Source: Arsenicicoccus dermatophilus (GTDB taxonomy: Bacteria > Actinomycetota > Actinomycetes > Actinomycetales > Dermatophilaceae). Taken from it: a DNA stretch of 64,000 nt. Of this stretch, positions 26,396 through 35,142 are shown one piece after another (the stretch's first letter is position 1; every line of letters starts with the position of its first letter). The DNA lies in NCBI RefSeq assembly GCF_022568795.1, contig NZ_JAKZHU010000001.1:248001-312000 (forward strand). Direction: 5' to 3'. The notes below the pieces were generated by a model, which was not told the origin of the DNA, searched no databases, and was given only the letters and a program-made list of their open reading frames with translations. Made by a program: the position numbers and the translations under genes.

Positions 26396-26593
26396 GGTCA
26401 CGATAGCGCGGGTGGCTGGACATGCCCACCGCAGACCGGGCGACGCTGCCCAGGTGGGTCCGGTGGTGACCTCGTCGCCGGGCCGGGGCGCCGTGGCCAG
26501 CCTGCGGTGCGGCGGGCTGCTCGCCGCGGCCGTGTCCGCGGCCCACCGCCCCTCGTCGCGCGAAAGCGCTTGTGGTCCGGGCAGACTGAGCGG

Positions 26594-27238
26594 GTGACCA
26601 GCTGGGACGACCATCCGGACGTGGCGCGCCTGCGGGCGGCCCGTCCCTCCCGCACCGCCGACCGGATCGCCGCCGTCTGCCACCCCGGCTGGTGCGTGAC
26701 CGTGACGCTCCTGATCGTCTCGGTCCCCTCCTGCCGGTCCTGGTGGCAGGGGCTGCTGTGGGCGACCCTGGCCGTCGTGGTCTGCGTGGCGCTGCCGCTG
26801 CTGTGGCTGCGCGCGCAGGTGCGGACCGGCGCGGTCCTGGACCACCAGCTCGTCGTCCGCGAGCAGCGGAGCGGGCCGCTGCTGGTGGCCGCGGCCTTCG
26901 TCGTCGGCGGGCTCACCCTGCTGTGGCTGCTGGGGGCGCCCGCCGCCGTGGTGGCTCTCGTCCTCGCCATCCTGGCCGGACTCTCCGCCATGAGCCTCGT
27001 GTCCTGCTGGCACAAGGCGTCCTTCCACGTCGGGGCCCTCGCGGGCATGACCTCGGTGCTGTCGCAGACCTTCGGGCGACCGGCCCTCCTGGCGCTCGTG
27101 CCCCTGCTCGCCCTCTGCGGGTGGGCGCGCGTGCGGGCAGGGCGACATACCCTCCTGCAGGTGCTCGTGGGCCTGGTGGTCGGCTCCGTCGCCACCGGCG
27201 TGACCTTCGCCCGGGCGATCGGAGGTCTGGCCGGCTGA
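26594..27238 (+). CDS. PAP2-superfamily-like integral membrane protein
   Basis: A 214-residue protein with about five or six hydrophobic segments (about 38-60, 63-75, 98-110, 113-130, 155-170, 190-205). The motif CWHKASFHVGALAG near residue 140 resembles the SGH block of PAP2 phosphatases with His kept, and ARVRAGRHTLLQVLVG near 184 resembles the SRXXXXXHXXXD block, with the last Asp replaced by Gln. It is therefore PAP2-like but possibly inactive. The GTG at 26594 starts a hydrophilic N-terminus; an upstream extension is possible. Confidence 0.7.
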   Translation: MTSWDDHPDVARLRAARPSRTADRIAAVCHPGWCVTVTLLIVSVPSCRSWWQGLLWATLAVVVCVALPLLWLRAQVRTGAVLDHQLVVREQRSGPLLVAAAFVVGGLTLLWLLGAPAAVVALVLAILAGLSAMSLVSCWHKASFHVGALAGMTSVLSQTFGRPALLALVPLLALCGWARVRAGRHTLLQVLVGLVVGSVATGVTFARAIGGLAG

Positions 27239-27258
27239 CCGGGTCGGGGGACAGCAGC

Positions 27259-27293
27259 AGACCCGGCCCGGACCCTCAGGTCCGAGCCGGTCT
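27259..27293. terminator. Hairpin between the PAP2-like gene and tRNA-Pro
   Basis: A roughly 15-bp stem with one bulge and one G-U pair (27259-27274 with 27279-27293) and a CTCA loop lies 20 nt after the membrane-protein stop and 9 nt beyond the tRNA 3' end. It can serve both convergent units. Confidence 0.65.
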
Positions 27294-27299
27294 GCTTCA

Positions 27300-27378
<79 letters not shown>

Positions 27379-27430
27379 TGATGACTGACAGAGAATAGCC
27401 GACAAGAGCCCTCGGCCACCAATCCGCCGG

Positions 27431-28363
27431 TCAGGAGCGCGCGACCAGCGTCAACAGGGTCGCCTCCGGGCGGCAGGCCAGACGCACCGGGGCGTATGGC
27501 GAGGTGCCCAGACCGGCCGACACGTGCAGCCATGCCGCCTGGTCCGGGGCCTGGCTGTCGGGGGCGTTGTCGCAGCCCTCCCACCAGCGCGAGAGGCCCT
27601 TGACCCGCTGGCGCCCGAGGTCGCAGTTGGTCGCCAGCGCGCCGTAGAACGGGACGCACACCTGGCCGCCGTGGGTGTGCCCGGCGATGACCAGCGAGGC
27701 CCCGTCCCGGGTGAAGGCGTCCAGCACCCGCAGGTAGGGCGCGTGCGCCACCGCGACGGTGAGGTCGGCCGCCGGGTCCGCGGCGCCCGCCACCTCGGCA
27801 TACGCGTCCCGGCCGATGTGCGGGTCGTCCACGCCGACGAGCTCCAGCTCGCGCCCGGCGACGGTGAGCGCGCTGCGACGGTTGTTGAGGTTGACCCACC
27901 CCGCGGTCTCGAAGCCGGCGACCAAGTCGCCGGTCGGCAACGCCCGTCGCTCGCCGGTGGACCGGGCGTAGTCGGCGGTGAGGTAGCGGAGGGGATTCTT
28001 GGGCCGGGGGGCGAGGTAGTCGTTGCTGCCCATGACGAAGGCCCCCGGCAGCCCGAGGAAGGGCTCCAGCGCCCGCATCGCGAGCGGCACCGCCTGCGGG
28101 TGGGCCAGGTTGTCGCCCGTGTTGACCACCAGGTCCGGCTCGAGCCGGGCCAGGTCACGGATCCACCCGATCTTGCGCTCCTGCCCGGGCACCAGGTGCA
28201 TGTCCGACAGGTGCAGGACCGTCATCGGGGCCTGCCCGGTGGGCAGCACGGGCGCCGTCGCCCGGCGCAGCGTGAACGCCTGCCGCTCGATCAGCGAGGC
28301 GTAGGCCACGGTGGCGGCCCCGGCCGCCGTCAGTCCGGTGAGGGTGCGCGCGAGAGTGTTCAT
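27431..28363 (-). CDS. Metallophosphoesterase (Rv3683-like)
   Basis: A 310-residue calcineurin-like phosphoesterase with an N-terminal hydrophobic segment (about 8-22) that may anchor or export it. Metal-binding motifs are VLHLSDMHLVPGQ near residue 50, VVNTGDNLAHP near 79, GSNDYLAPRPKNPL near 113 (GND in place of GNH), VAHAPYL near 207 and VIAGHTHGGQVCVPFYG near 227. Relatives are often annotated as UDP-2,3-diacylglucosamine pyrophosphatase-like, but the substrate is unknown. It is adjacent to the PonA2-like gene, as Rv3683 is in M. tuberculosis. Two nearby ATGs (28363 and 28372) are possible starts. Confidence 0.9.
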   Translation of the reverse strand: MNTLARTLTGLTAAGAATVAYASLIERQAFTLRRATAPVLPTGQAPMTVLHLSDMHLVPGQERKIGWIRDLARLEPDLVVNTGDNLAHPQAVPLAMRALEPFLGLPGAFVMGSNDYLAPRPKNPLRYLTADYARSTGERRALPTGDLVAGFETAGWVNLNNRRSALTVAGRELELVGVDDPHIGRDAYAEVAGAADPAADLTVAVAHAPYLRVLDAFTRDGASLVIAGHTHGGQVCVPFYGALATNCDLGRQRVKGLSRWWEGCDNAPDSQAPDQAAWLHVSAGLGTSPYAPVRLACRPEATLLTLVARS

Positions 28364-28428
28364 CGCCTCCATGCTCGCAGATGCGGCGCCCGGGCGGCGG
28401 TCCACCGGCGCAGGTCCGCGGTATGACG

Positions 28429-28466
28429 CCGCCGGGCCCCGGACCGTGTGGTCCGGGGCCCGGCGG
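28429..28466 (-). terminator. Terminator of the penicillin-binding protein gene
   Basis: A perfect 17-bp stem (28429-28445 with 28450-28466) and a GTGT loop, 22 nt past the PBP stop and before the phosphoesterase start. Confidence 0.85.
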
Positions 28467-28488
28467 TCACCGCGTGGGTGCCTCACCG

Positions 28489-30705
28489 TCAGCCACGGCG
28501 TGGGGCGGGGGTGGTCGGCTGGGCCGGGTCCGCGGGCTGGGCCGGGTCTCCCGGCTTGGCCGGTGCCGGCGCCGGGTTGACCACCGGGCCGAGCGCGAAG
28601 TGCCGGACCGGCTCGTCCTCGTGGGCAGCCTGCATGATCCCTCGCCAGATCGGCCCGGGGATCAGACGGCCCTGGGTCTTGGCGAAGTAACGCTTGTTGC
28701 CCCGGACGTCGTGCAGGGTGACCCGCTGCCAGGAGTTGTCGTTGGTGTCCGGGGTGCCGGCCCACACCGCGGTGGCGTACTGCGGGGAGGCGCCGACGAA
28801 CCAGGTCTCGTTGTCCGAGTCGGTGCCCGTCTTGCCCAGCGAGGGCCGCCCGAACTGCATCTCGCGACCGGTTCCGGTCGTCATCACGCTCTGGAAGATC
28901 GCGGCGGCCCGGTCGGCGACGTGCTTGGGCAGGACCTGGCGGCACCCGGGCAGCTTGAGGTTGACCTTCTTGCCGTTGGCGTCCACCACCGACTCGACCG
29001 GCAGGTTGGGGCACAGCTTGCCGCCGTTGGCGATCACGGCATACATCTGCGCCATCGTCTCGGGGCTGGTGTCCGTGCTCAGGAGCAGCTGGTTGGGGAT
29101 CAGCGACAGCGGCTTGCCGTCGACCTTGCCCTCGGGCGCCTTGCGGGTGGAGGTGTGCATGCCCATCTGCAGCGCGGTGTTGCGGATGTTGCAGGTGCCG
29201 ATCTCGTGCGCGAGCGCGACGAAGGCGGTGTTGATGGAGTTCTGGGTGGCGTGCGCGAGGGTCTCGGTCGGGCTGGGGTCGTCGCCCTCGGCGTTGCGCG
29301 GCGCCCAGGGCTTGCCGACGAAGCTGCAGGGGTCCTGGAACTCACCGCCACGCCACGGCGCTCCGGCGGGCCGGATGCCCTTGATGACGTAGTTGGCGTC
29401 CTTGCCCTGCTTGAGCGCCTCGACCACCGGGAAGAGCTTCATCGTCGAGCCAGAGCTGAACCCGCCCGAGGCACCGAACTTGAAGTCGGCGGCCCAGTTG
29501 ACCTGCGTCTTGCCGGTCTCCCGCCGGCCCGTCGCCGTGTAGGCCGTCGACTGGACCATCGACCGGATCTTGCCGGTCCCGGTCTCCACGGTGGTGGCGG
29601 CGGCGCCGTACCGCTTGCCGTTCGCGTCGTAGTCCTGCGGGGAGATGATCCGGCCCATCGAGGCCCGGGCCGCGGCCTGCAGCGACGGGTCGAGGGTGGT
29701 GATGATGCGGTAGCCGCCGCGCTCGATCCGGCCCTCCCGCTCGCCCGGCTGGGAGCCGAAGGCCGGCTGCATCTTGAGCCAGGTCAGCACGTAGTTGCAC
29801 CAGAAGGGCTCGCTGGACCCGTCGCAGTTGCGCTTGGCCGGGTCGGTCTTGACCAGGCCGAGCGGGGTCTTCCTGGCCGCGGCGTACTGCTTGGCGTCGA
29901 TGGCGCCGTACTTGTGCATGGCCGCCAGCACCTGCTGACGACGCGCCAGCGCGGCCTTGGGGTTGTGCACCGGGTCGTTGGCACCCGGCGACTGCACGAT
30001 GCCTGCGAGGGTCGCGGCCTGCGGGATCGTCAGCTTGGCCGCGGTGGTGCCGAAGTAGTGACGGGCCGCAGCCTCCACGCCGTACTGCTTGTCGCCGTAG
30101 TAGACCAGGTTGAGGTAGTTGGTGAGGATCTGCTCCTTGGTCATCTGCTTCTCGACCTGGACGGCGTACTTCAGCTCCTGGAGCTTGCGCGCCGGGGTGA
30201 CGGCCTTGGCCGCCTTGGCGGCCTCGTAGTCGTCGCGGTAGAGCGCGGCCGTCTCCAGCGTCACCTTGACGTACTGCTGGGTCAGGGTGGAGGCGCCGCG
30301 GGCGGTGCCGCCGACCAGCGCACCGCCGAGGGCGGACCCGATGCCCTGCAGGTCGACGCCCGCGTGCTCGTAGAAACGGTGGTCCTCGATGGCGATCTGG
30401 GCCTTCTGCATCCACGGCGAGATCGCCTTCAGCGGCACGATGATCCGGCGCTGGTCGTACAACGTCGCGATCACGGTGCGGCCGTCGGAGGCGAGGATCT
30501 CGGTCTGCTGCTGCGGCACCACGGGGGCGAACTCGGTCGGCAACGAGTCGTAGACCGCCGTGCCCGACTTGACGACGGTGCCCACGAGCGCGGTGGCGGG
30601 GATCAGCAGCCCCGCGCCGAGCACACCCCCCACGACGGCGACGGCGAGGAACGCCGTCAACAGGCTCATCACCGTGGGTATGGCTCGTAGTCGTCCCTGC
30701 TTCAT
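28489..30705 (-). CDS. ponA2: Class A penicillin-binding protein (PonA2-like transglycosylase/transpeptidase)
   Basis: A 738-residue bifunctional peptidoglycan synthase. A cytoplasmic N-terminus and one transmembrane helix (about 13-40) precede a GT51 glycosyltransferase domain with IEDHRFYEHAGVD near 107, GASTLTQQYVK near 137 and KQMTKEQILTNYLNLVYYG. The transpeptidase domain has the SxxK motif in SSGSTMKLFP near 421, SxN in QNSINTAF near 495 and KTG in LGKTGTDSDNE near 624. The C-terminal tail is Pro/Ala-rich, with no PASTA domain visible. In M. tuberculosis the homologue supports cell-wall integrity under acid and heat stress. It is divergent from the whiB gene. Confidence 0.95.
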   Translation of the reverse strand: MKQGRLRAIPTVMSLLTAFLAVAVVGGVLGAGLLIPATALVGTVVKSGTAVYDSLPTEFAPVVPQQQTEILASDGRTVIATLYDQRRIIVPLKAISPWMQKAQIAIEDHRFYEHAGVDLQGIGSALGGALVGGTARGASTLTQQYVKVTLETAALYRDDYEAAKAAKAVTPARKLQELKYAVQVEKQMTKEQILTNYLNLVYYGDKQYGVEAAARHYFGTTAAKLTIPQAATLAGIVQSPGANDPVHNPKAALARRQQVLAAMHKYGAIDAKQYAAARKTPLGLVKTDPAKRNCDGSSEPFWCNYVLTWLKMQPAFGSQPGEREGRIERGGYRIITTLDPSLQAAARASMGRIISPQDYDANGKRYGAAATTVETGTGKIRSMVQSTAYTATGRRETGKTQVNWAADFKFGASGGFSSGSTMKLFPVVEALKQGKDANYVIKGIRPAGAPWRGGEFQDPCSFVGKPWAPRNAEGDDPSPTETLAHATQNSINTAFVALAHEIGTCNIRNTALQMGMHTSTRKAPEGKVDGKPLSLIPNQLLLSTDTSPETMAQMYAVIANGGKLCPNLPVESVVDANGKKVNLKLPGCRQVLPKHVADRAAAIFQSVMTTGTGREMQFGRPSLGKTGTDSDNETWFVGASPQYATAVWAGTPDTNDNSWQRVTLHDVRGNKRYFAKTQGRLIPGPIWRGIMQAAHEDEPVRHFALGPVVNPAPAPAKPGDPAQPADPAQPTTPAPRRG

Positions 30706-30892
30706 GGCGCCAGCCTACTTTTTTTCCTGAGACCCGTAACCCAGGGGTCGTGCGCGCGTTTACAGCACGAGAACGGCGAGAGAAGCTCCCACGGACTAGT
30801 CCGACAGGTCGAGGGTAGATCCCTCGGCCGGGCCATGGGAGACGAACTGCGAGGCACGTACCCTGTTGGGTGAAGACTGGGAGGCAACTGAC
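30706..30892. promoter_or_regulatory. Divergent promoter region between ponA2 and whiB4
   Basis: This 187-bp region contains a seven-T run next to the ponA2 start and, for whiB, the -10-like TACCCT at 30859-30864, about 30 nt before the ATG. No clear operator repeat is visible. A [4Fe-4S] WhiB protein could act here on both genes, but that is inference. Confidence 0.4.
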
Positions 30893-31225
30893 ATGACTGT
30901 TCCGACGACGCAGGCGGTCGAGCGGGCCGGGCAGTGGGTCCAGGAGTGGGCACCGCTCGGCAACTGCGTGACGCAGGACCCCGACGCCCTGTTCGTGCAG
31001 GGGGCCGCGCAGCAGCAGGCCAAGCAGATCTGCGTGGGTTGCCCGGTGATCGCCGAGTGCCTCGCCGACGCCCTGGACAACCGCACCGAGTTCGGTGTGT
31101 GGGGTGGCATGACCGAGCGTGAGCGGCGGGCGCTGCTCAAGCGTCGCCCCGAGGTGCGCTCCTGGCGCCCGGTGCTCGAGGCCATGATGAAGCGCGGCGG
31201 CGGCAAGGACGGCAAGGTCGCCTGA
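30893..31225 (+). CDS. whiB4: WhiB family redox-sensing transcriptional regulator (WhiB4-like)
   Basis: A 110-residue iron-sulfur regulator. Four conserved cysteines (Cys25, Cys47, Cys50, Cys56, pattern C-X21-C-X2-C-X5-C) bind a [4Fe-4S] cluster that senses O2 and NO. The G[VI]WGG turn and basic tail follow (GVWGGMTERERRALLKRR). GGGAGG at 30879-30884 fixes the ATG at 30893. The whiB4 assignment rests on synteny: it is divergent from ponA2 and followed by two ArsA ATPases, as Rv3681c is in M. tuberculosis. A general Wbl protein cannot be excluded. Confidence 0.9.
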   Translation: MTVPTTQAVERAGQWVQEWAPLGNCVTQDPDALFVQGAAQQQAKQICVGCPVIAECLADALDNRTEFGVWGGMTERERRALLKRRPEVRSWRPVLEAMMKRGGGKDGKVA

Positions 31226-31263
31226 CCTCACGGTCCGCCCTCCTGCGCACCGCCGCCGACGGC

Positions 31264-32427
31264 TCACAGCGAGGCGGCCACCGTCCGCAGACCGGCCAGG
31301 TCGTGCACGTCCGTCCCCGCGGCCGGCACCTCGCTCAGCGGCAGTCCTCCCGCCTGCTGACGCAGACCCGCCACCACCGCGGCCTGGCGCTCGGCGACCT
31401 CCTCGTCGGCCGACGCGAGCCGCAGCAGCGCCCGCGTCGCCCCCGCGGCCCCGCCTCCCAGGAGCCGCTCCGCGACCGACATCGCCTCCCGTGCGCCCGG
31501 TGACCCCGTCACCGGGCGCACGACCCTGTTGACGACCAGACCGGCGAGCGGCATCGCCTCCGCGCGCAGCCGGCTCATGAAGAACTCCGCCTCGCGCACC
31601 GCCGCGGGCTCCGGCGTGGTGACGACCACGAAGGCCGTGCCCGGCTCGGAGAGCATCGCGTAGGTCCGGTCGGCCCGCTCCCGGAAGCCGCCGAACACCG
31701 AGTTCAGCGCCAGCACGAAGGTCTGCACGTCCCGCAGCAGCTCGCCGCCGAGCAGCCGGCTCAGCACCGACGTCGCGACCGCCATACCGCTGACGAGGGA
31801 GCGGGCGCCGAGCCGTCCGCCCACCCGCGCCGGGGCCGTCAGCAGCCGTACCAGCCGCCCGTCCAGGAAGGACCCGAGCCGGGCGGGCGCGTCCAGGAAG
31901 TCCAGCGCGGACCGGCTCGGCGGGGTGTCCACGACGACGAGGTCCCAGGTGCCTTCGCGGTCGGCCTGCTGCCGCAGCTGCCCGAGCTTCTCCATCGCCA
32001 TGTACTCCTGCGTGCCTGCGAAGGAGCTGGAGACCGCCTGGTAGAAGGGATTGGCCAGGATCTGCTCCGCCGCCTGCGGCGAGGCATGGGTGAGCACCAC
32101 CTCGTCGAAGGTGCGCTTCATGTCCAGCATCATCGCGTCGAGGCGGCCGCCCGCCGTCCGGTCGACGCCCGCCACCTCCCGCGGCACGTCGTCCAGCTCG
32201 ACCAGGCCGAGGGACTGGGCCAGGCGGCGGGCCGGGTCGATGGTGAGGACCACGACGCGGCGCCCCGACTCGGCCGCCGCCAGCGCCAGGGCGGCGGAGG
32301 TCGTCGTCTTGCCGACGCCCCCCGCGCCGCAGGACAGCACCACCCGGGTGCCCGGGTCGCGGGCGAGCTCGGACAGGCTCGCGGCGGTAGGCCGGGGGAG
32401 CGGGCGGGGCGCGCCGGTGGTGCTCAC
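31264..32427 (-). CDS. ArsA/Get3-like anion-transporting ATPase (second of pair, Rv3680-like)
   Basis: A 387-residue P-loop ATPase of the ArsA/Get3 SIMIBI class. The deviant Walker A is LSCGAGGVGKTTTSAAL near residue 31; switch I and II appear as VLTIDPARRLAQSLG and VVVDTPPSRSALDFL near 168. Unlike eukaryotic Get3 it lacks an obvious CXXC pair. Its ATG overlaps the stop of the upstream paralogue by 4 nt, so both are made together and probably form a heteromer. Mycobacterial homologues (Rv3679/Rv3680) are linked to handling of toxic metabolites and nitric oxide-related stress; the cargo here is unknown. Confidence 0.88.
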   Translation of the reverse strand: MSTTGAPRPLPRPTAASLSELARDPGTRVVLSCGAGGVGKTTTSAALALAAAESGRRVVVLTIDPARRLAQSLGLVELDDVPREVAGVDRTAGGRLDAMMLDMKRTFDEVVLTHASPQAAEQILANPFYQAVSSSFAGTQEYMAMEKLGQLRQQADREGTWDLVVVDTPPSRSALDFLDAPARLGSFLDGRLVRLLTAPARVGGRLGARSLVSGMAVATSVLSRLLGGELLRDVQTFVLALNSVFGGFRERADRTYAMLSEPGTAFVVVTTPEPAAVREAEFFMSRLRAEAMPLAGLVVNRVVRPVTGSPGAREAMSVAERLLGGGAAGATRALLRLASADEEVAERQAAVVAGLRQQAGGLPLSEVPAAGTDVHDLAGLRTVAASL

Positions 32428-33452
32428 ACCAGGCCCCCCACCTGGTCGGCGAGCAGGGCCGCCAGCTCCGGCAGGGTCTGCGGCGTCACCCCGGCCACGA
32501 GCTGGGGGAGCAGCACGGTGGGCAGGCCCAGACCGTCGAGGACCTCCTGCTGCTCGCCCTCCACCTGCAGACGGGCCGCGTGCGCCCGGGCCCGCTCGAC
32601 GAGTCCTCCGGCCAGCAGGGCGGCGTCCGGGAGGCCCGCCGCCGCCAGCTCCGCGGCCACCTCGGCCTCGGTGACCTTCCCGGCCACGGCGGCGTCGAAC
32701 CCGGCAAGATCGCCCTCCGTCATACCGTCGTCGCGGACCTGGTCGACGACGAGCAGCCCGGGACCGAGGCCCTCGCGGCGCAGCTCGGCCACCGCCTCCA
32801 CGGTCTCCGTCACGGGCATCTCCTCGAGCAGGGTCACCAGGTGCACCGTCGTCTGCGCGGAGTGCACCAGGGCGCTGACGGCGTCGGCCTGCTGTCGGAT
32901 CGGACCGACCCGGGCCAGGTCCGCGACCTGCTCGCTCGCGTCCAGGAAGCGCACCACCCGGCCCGTCGGCGGTGCATCCAGCACGACGGCGTCGTAGCGG
33001 TCCGGCGCCCCCCGGGGGCGCTGGTGGGCGGGGGTGCGCCGGGTGACGTCGTAGACCTTGCCCATGAGCAGCACGTCGCCCAGCCCGGGGGCGATGCTCG
33101 TCGCGAGCTCCACCGCCCCCACCTGGTCGAGCACGGCGCCCGCGGCGCCCAGCCGGTAGTGGGTGGTGAGGTACTCCCGCAGCGACCCGTGCGCGTCGAC
33201 CGCGACGGCGTGCAGCTCCCCGCCGGCCGCTCCCGCCCGGACCAGCCGCTCCCGGTCGTCCAGCGGTGCGCAGCCCAGGATCGGGGCCAGGGCCTGGCGC
33301 TGCTCCACCTCGGCCAGCAGGACCCGGCGGCCCGCGTCGGCCAAGGCCAGCGCCAGCGCCGCCGCCACCGTGGACTTGCCCGTGCCCCCCTTGCCGGTCA
33401 CCACGTGCAGGCGGGCCGAGCGCCAGGCCTGGGAGTCCGTGGGGGCAGCCAT
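32424..33452 (-). CDS. ArsA/Get3-like anion-transporting ATPase (first of pair, Rv3679-like)
   Basis: A 342-residue SIMIBI ATPase. Deviant Walker A VVTGKGGTGKSTVAAALAL near residue 18, an EVEQRQALAPILG segment and VVLDAPPTGRVVRFLD near 155 are the nucleotide-site motifs; the invariant first Lys of KGGTGKS is typical of dimeric ArsA/MinD proteins. The start is supported by TAGCAT 7 nt upstream (leaderless). The 4-nt stop/start overlap with the next gene indicates coupling. Confidence 0.88.
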   Translation of the reverse strand: MAAPTDSQAWRSARLHVVTGKGGTGKSTVAAALALALADAGRRVLLAEVEQRQALAPILGCAPLDDRERLVRAGAAGGELHAVAVDAHGSLREYLTTHYRLGAAGAVLDQVGAVELATSIAPGLGDVLLMGKVYDVTRRTPAHQRPRGAPDRYDAVVLDAPPTGRVVRFLDASEQVADLARVGPIRQQADAVSALVHSAQTTVHLVTLLEEMPVTETVEAVAELRREGLGPGLLVVDQVRDDGMTEGDLAGFDAAVAGKVTEAEVAAELAAAGLPDAALLAGGLVERARAHAARLQVEGEQQEVLDGLGLPTVLLPQLVAGVTPQTLPELAALLADQVGGLV

Positions 33453-33459
33453 GATCTCG

Positions 33460-33465
33460 ATGCTA
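33460..33465 (-). promoter_or_regulatory. -10 box of the ArsA-like ATPase operon
   Basis: On the minus strand TAGCAT ends 7 nt before the ATG at 33452, a leaderless arrangement. It lies 65 bp from the divergent DUF4177 promoter. Confidence 0.5.
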
Positions 33466-33530
33466 GTGCGGAGACCCCGCCGAGGGGCGCGGAGCGCGGA
33501 TCCGGCCGGGTGGGCTCGCACACACGTGGA

Positions 33531-33536
33531 TAGAGT
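33531..33536 (+). promoter_or_regulatory. -10 box of the DUF4177 gene
   Basis: TAGAGT ends 6 nt before the ATG at 33543, again with no room for a Shine-Dalgarno site. Confidence 0.5.
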
Positions 33537-33542
33537 GCCGCC

Positions 33543-33698
33543 ATGACCACCTGGGAGTACGCCACCGTGCCGCTGATCGTCCACGCCACCAAGCAGATCC
33601 TCGACCAGTGGGGCGAGGACGGTTGGGAGCTCGTGGAGGTCCTGCAGTCTCCCGAGGGCAACCTCGTGGCCTACCTCAAGCGGCCCCGCCAGGCCTGA
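33543..33698 (+). CDS. DUF4177 small protein (Rv3678A-like)
   Basis: A 51-residue protein starting MTTWEYATVPLIVHATKQIL, with QWGEDGWELVEVLQS and a basic end. The pattern WEY...LN.....GWELV is the DUF4177 fold, a small beta-beta-alpha-like module of unknown function. It lies between the ArsA operon and RidA exactly where the M. tuberculosis block has a similar small gene. Confidence 0.88.
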   Translation: MTTWEYATVPLIVHATKQILDQWGEDGWELVEVLQSPEGNLVAYLKRPRQA

Positions 33699-33731
33699 GC
33701 CGCACCACCTCTCGCAACCAGGAGTCCCATC

Positions 33732-34211
33732 ATGAGTGCTGTCGAAGACCGTCTCGCCGAGCTCGGCCTCACCGTCCCCGAGGTGGCCGCCCCCGTGGCC
33801 GCCTACGTCCCCGCCCAGCGGGACGGACGCCGCATCTACACCTCCGGCCAGCTGCCGATGGTGTCCGGCTCCCTCGCCGCGACCGGCAAGGTCGGCGAGG
33901 GCGAGGGCCTGGTCAGCCCCGACCGCGCCAAGGAGCTCGCCCAGACCTGCGCGCTCAACGCCATCGCCGCCGTCAAGTCCGTCGTCGGCGACCTGGACCA
34001 GGTCGGCCAGGTCGTCAAGGTCGTCGGCTTCGTGGCGAGCGACCCCTCCTTCACCGGCCAGCCCGGCGTGATCAACGGCGCCAGCGAGCTGCTCGGCAAG
34101 GCCTTCGGCGACGCCGGGATCCACGCCCGCTCCGCCGTCGGCGTCGCGGTCCTGCCGCTCGACGCCCCCGTCGAGGTCGAGATCACCGTCGCGCTGCGCG
34201 AGGACGACTGA
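33732..34211 (+). CDS. RidA family protein (Rv3678c-like)
   Basis: A 159-residue YjgF/YER057c/UK114 fold protein. Motifs are RIYTSGQLPMVSG near residue 36, LAQTCALNAIAAVKSVVGDLD near 74, and the C-terminal GIHARSAVGVAVLPLDAPVEVEI where the Arg of the imine-binding site sits. RidA proteins hydrolyse reactive enamine/imine intermediates; this longer, actinobacterial type has no proven substrate. AGGAG precedes the ATG. It is 34 nt after DUF4177 and 4 nt before the Nudix gene, so it belongs to the same operon. Confidence 0.93.
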   Translation: MSAVEDRLAELGLTVPEVAAPVAAYVPAQRDGRRIYTSGQLPMVSGSLAATGKVGEGEGLVSPDRAKELAQTCALNAIAAVKSVVGDLDQVGQVVKVVGFVASDPSFTGQPGVINGASELLGKAFGDAGIHARSAVGVAVLPLDAPVEVEITVALREDD

Positions 34212-34215
34212 CCCG

Positions 34216-35142
34216 ATGACCCGCGTCGAGCGGGACTTCCCGTCGGGCGGGCTCGGTGAGCGCGCCCGACGGTGGCTCGACGGCGACCCCGAGGTCCGCG
34301 CCGAGCGCCCGGTGCGGCACGCCGCCACCGTCCAGCTCGTCCGCGACGCCGAGGACGGCGCCGGCGTCGAGGTCTTCATGCTGCGCCGCGTCGCGACGAT
34401 GGAGTTCGCGCCCCGGACGATGGTCTTCCCCGGCGGCGGGGTCGACCCTCGCGACGCCGACGAGGCCCTCGCCCGCGACCACTGGGCCGGACCCACCCCG
34501 CAGCAGTGGGCCGAGCGCATGGGCCGGCCCGCCGCCGTCGCCCAGCAGCTCGTCGTCGCCGCCGTGCGCGAGGTCTTCGAGGAGTGCGGGGTGCTGCTCG
34601 CCGGCGCCGGCCCCGACGACGTCGTCCGCGACCTCGCCACCCCCGACTGGCACGCCGACCGGGTCGCCCTCGAGGCCCGCGAGCTCAGCCTCACCGACCT
34701 GCTGCTGCGCCGCGGGCTCGTGCTGCGCTCGGACCTGCTCGCCTACCGCGCCCACTGGATCACCCCGGCCTTCGAGCCGCGGCGCTACGACACGGCCTTC
34801 TTCGCCGCGCTCCTGCCCACCGGGCAGCACCCCGACGACCGCACCACCGAGGCCGACAGCGCCGGCTGGTGCCGACCCGCCGACCTGCTCGCCCGCCTCG
34901 AGCGGGGCCGCGTCCTGATGCTGCCCCCCACCATCGTCGCCGTCGAGCAGCTCGCCGAGGCCACCGGCGCCGCCGCCCTGGTGGCCGAGCAGCCCGAGGT
35001 CTGGGCGATCTCGCCCGAGCTGGTCGAGGTCGAGCCCGGCGTCGTGGTGCTCCGCGCCCCGGTCCCGGCCACCGCCCGAGGCGACGCGACCACCGAGCCC
35101 GTGCCGCTCCGGGCAGCCGGCATACGGCCGGAGCAGGTATGA
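34216..35142 (+). CDS. Nudix family hydrolase
   Basis: A 308-residue protein with a Nudix domain. The Nudix box starts at FPGGGVDPRDAD near residue 71 and is split by an insertion of about 35 residues before VVAAVREVFEECGVLL, which carries the catalytic REXXEE. The N-terminal segment (AATVQLVRDAEDG...EVFMLRR) and the long C-terminus resemble NUDT19-like and actinobacterial NUDIX/CoA proteins. The substrate (a nucleoside diphosphate linked to a group X, perhaps CoA-related) is unknown. The stop overlaps the ATG of the next gene (ATGA). Confidence 0.88.
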   Translation: MTRVERDFPSGGLGERARRWLDGDPEVRAERPVRHAATVQLVRDAEDGAGVEVFMLRRVATMEFAPRTMVFPGGGVDPRDADEALARDHWAGPTPQQWAERMGRPAAVAQQLVVAAVREVFEECGVLLAGAGPDDVVRDLATPDWHADRVALEARELSLTDLLLRRGLVLRSDLLAYRAHWITPAFEPRRYDTAFFAALLPTGQHPDDRTTEADSAGWCRPADLLARLERGRVLMLPPTIVAVEQLAEATGAAALVAEQPEVWAISPELVEVEPGVVVLRAPVPATARGDATTEPVPLRAAGIRPEQV

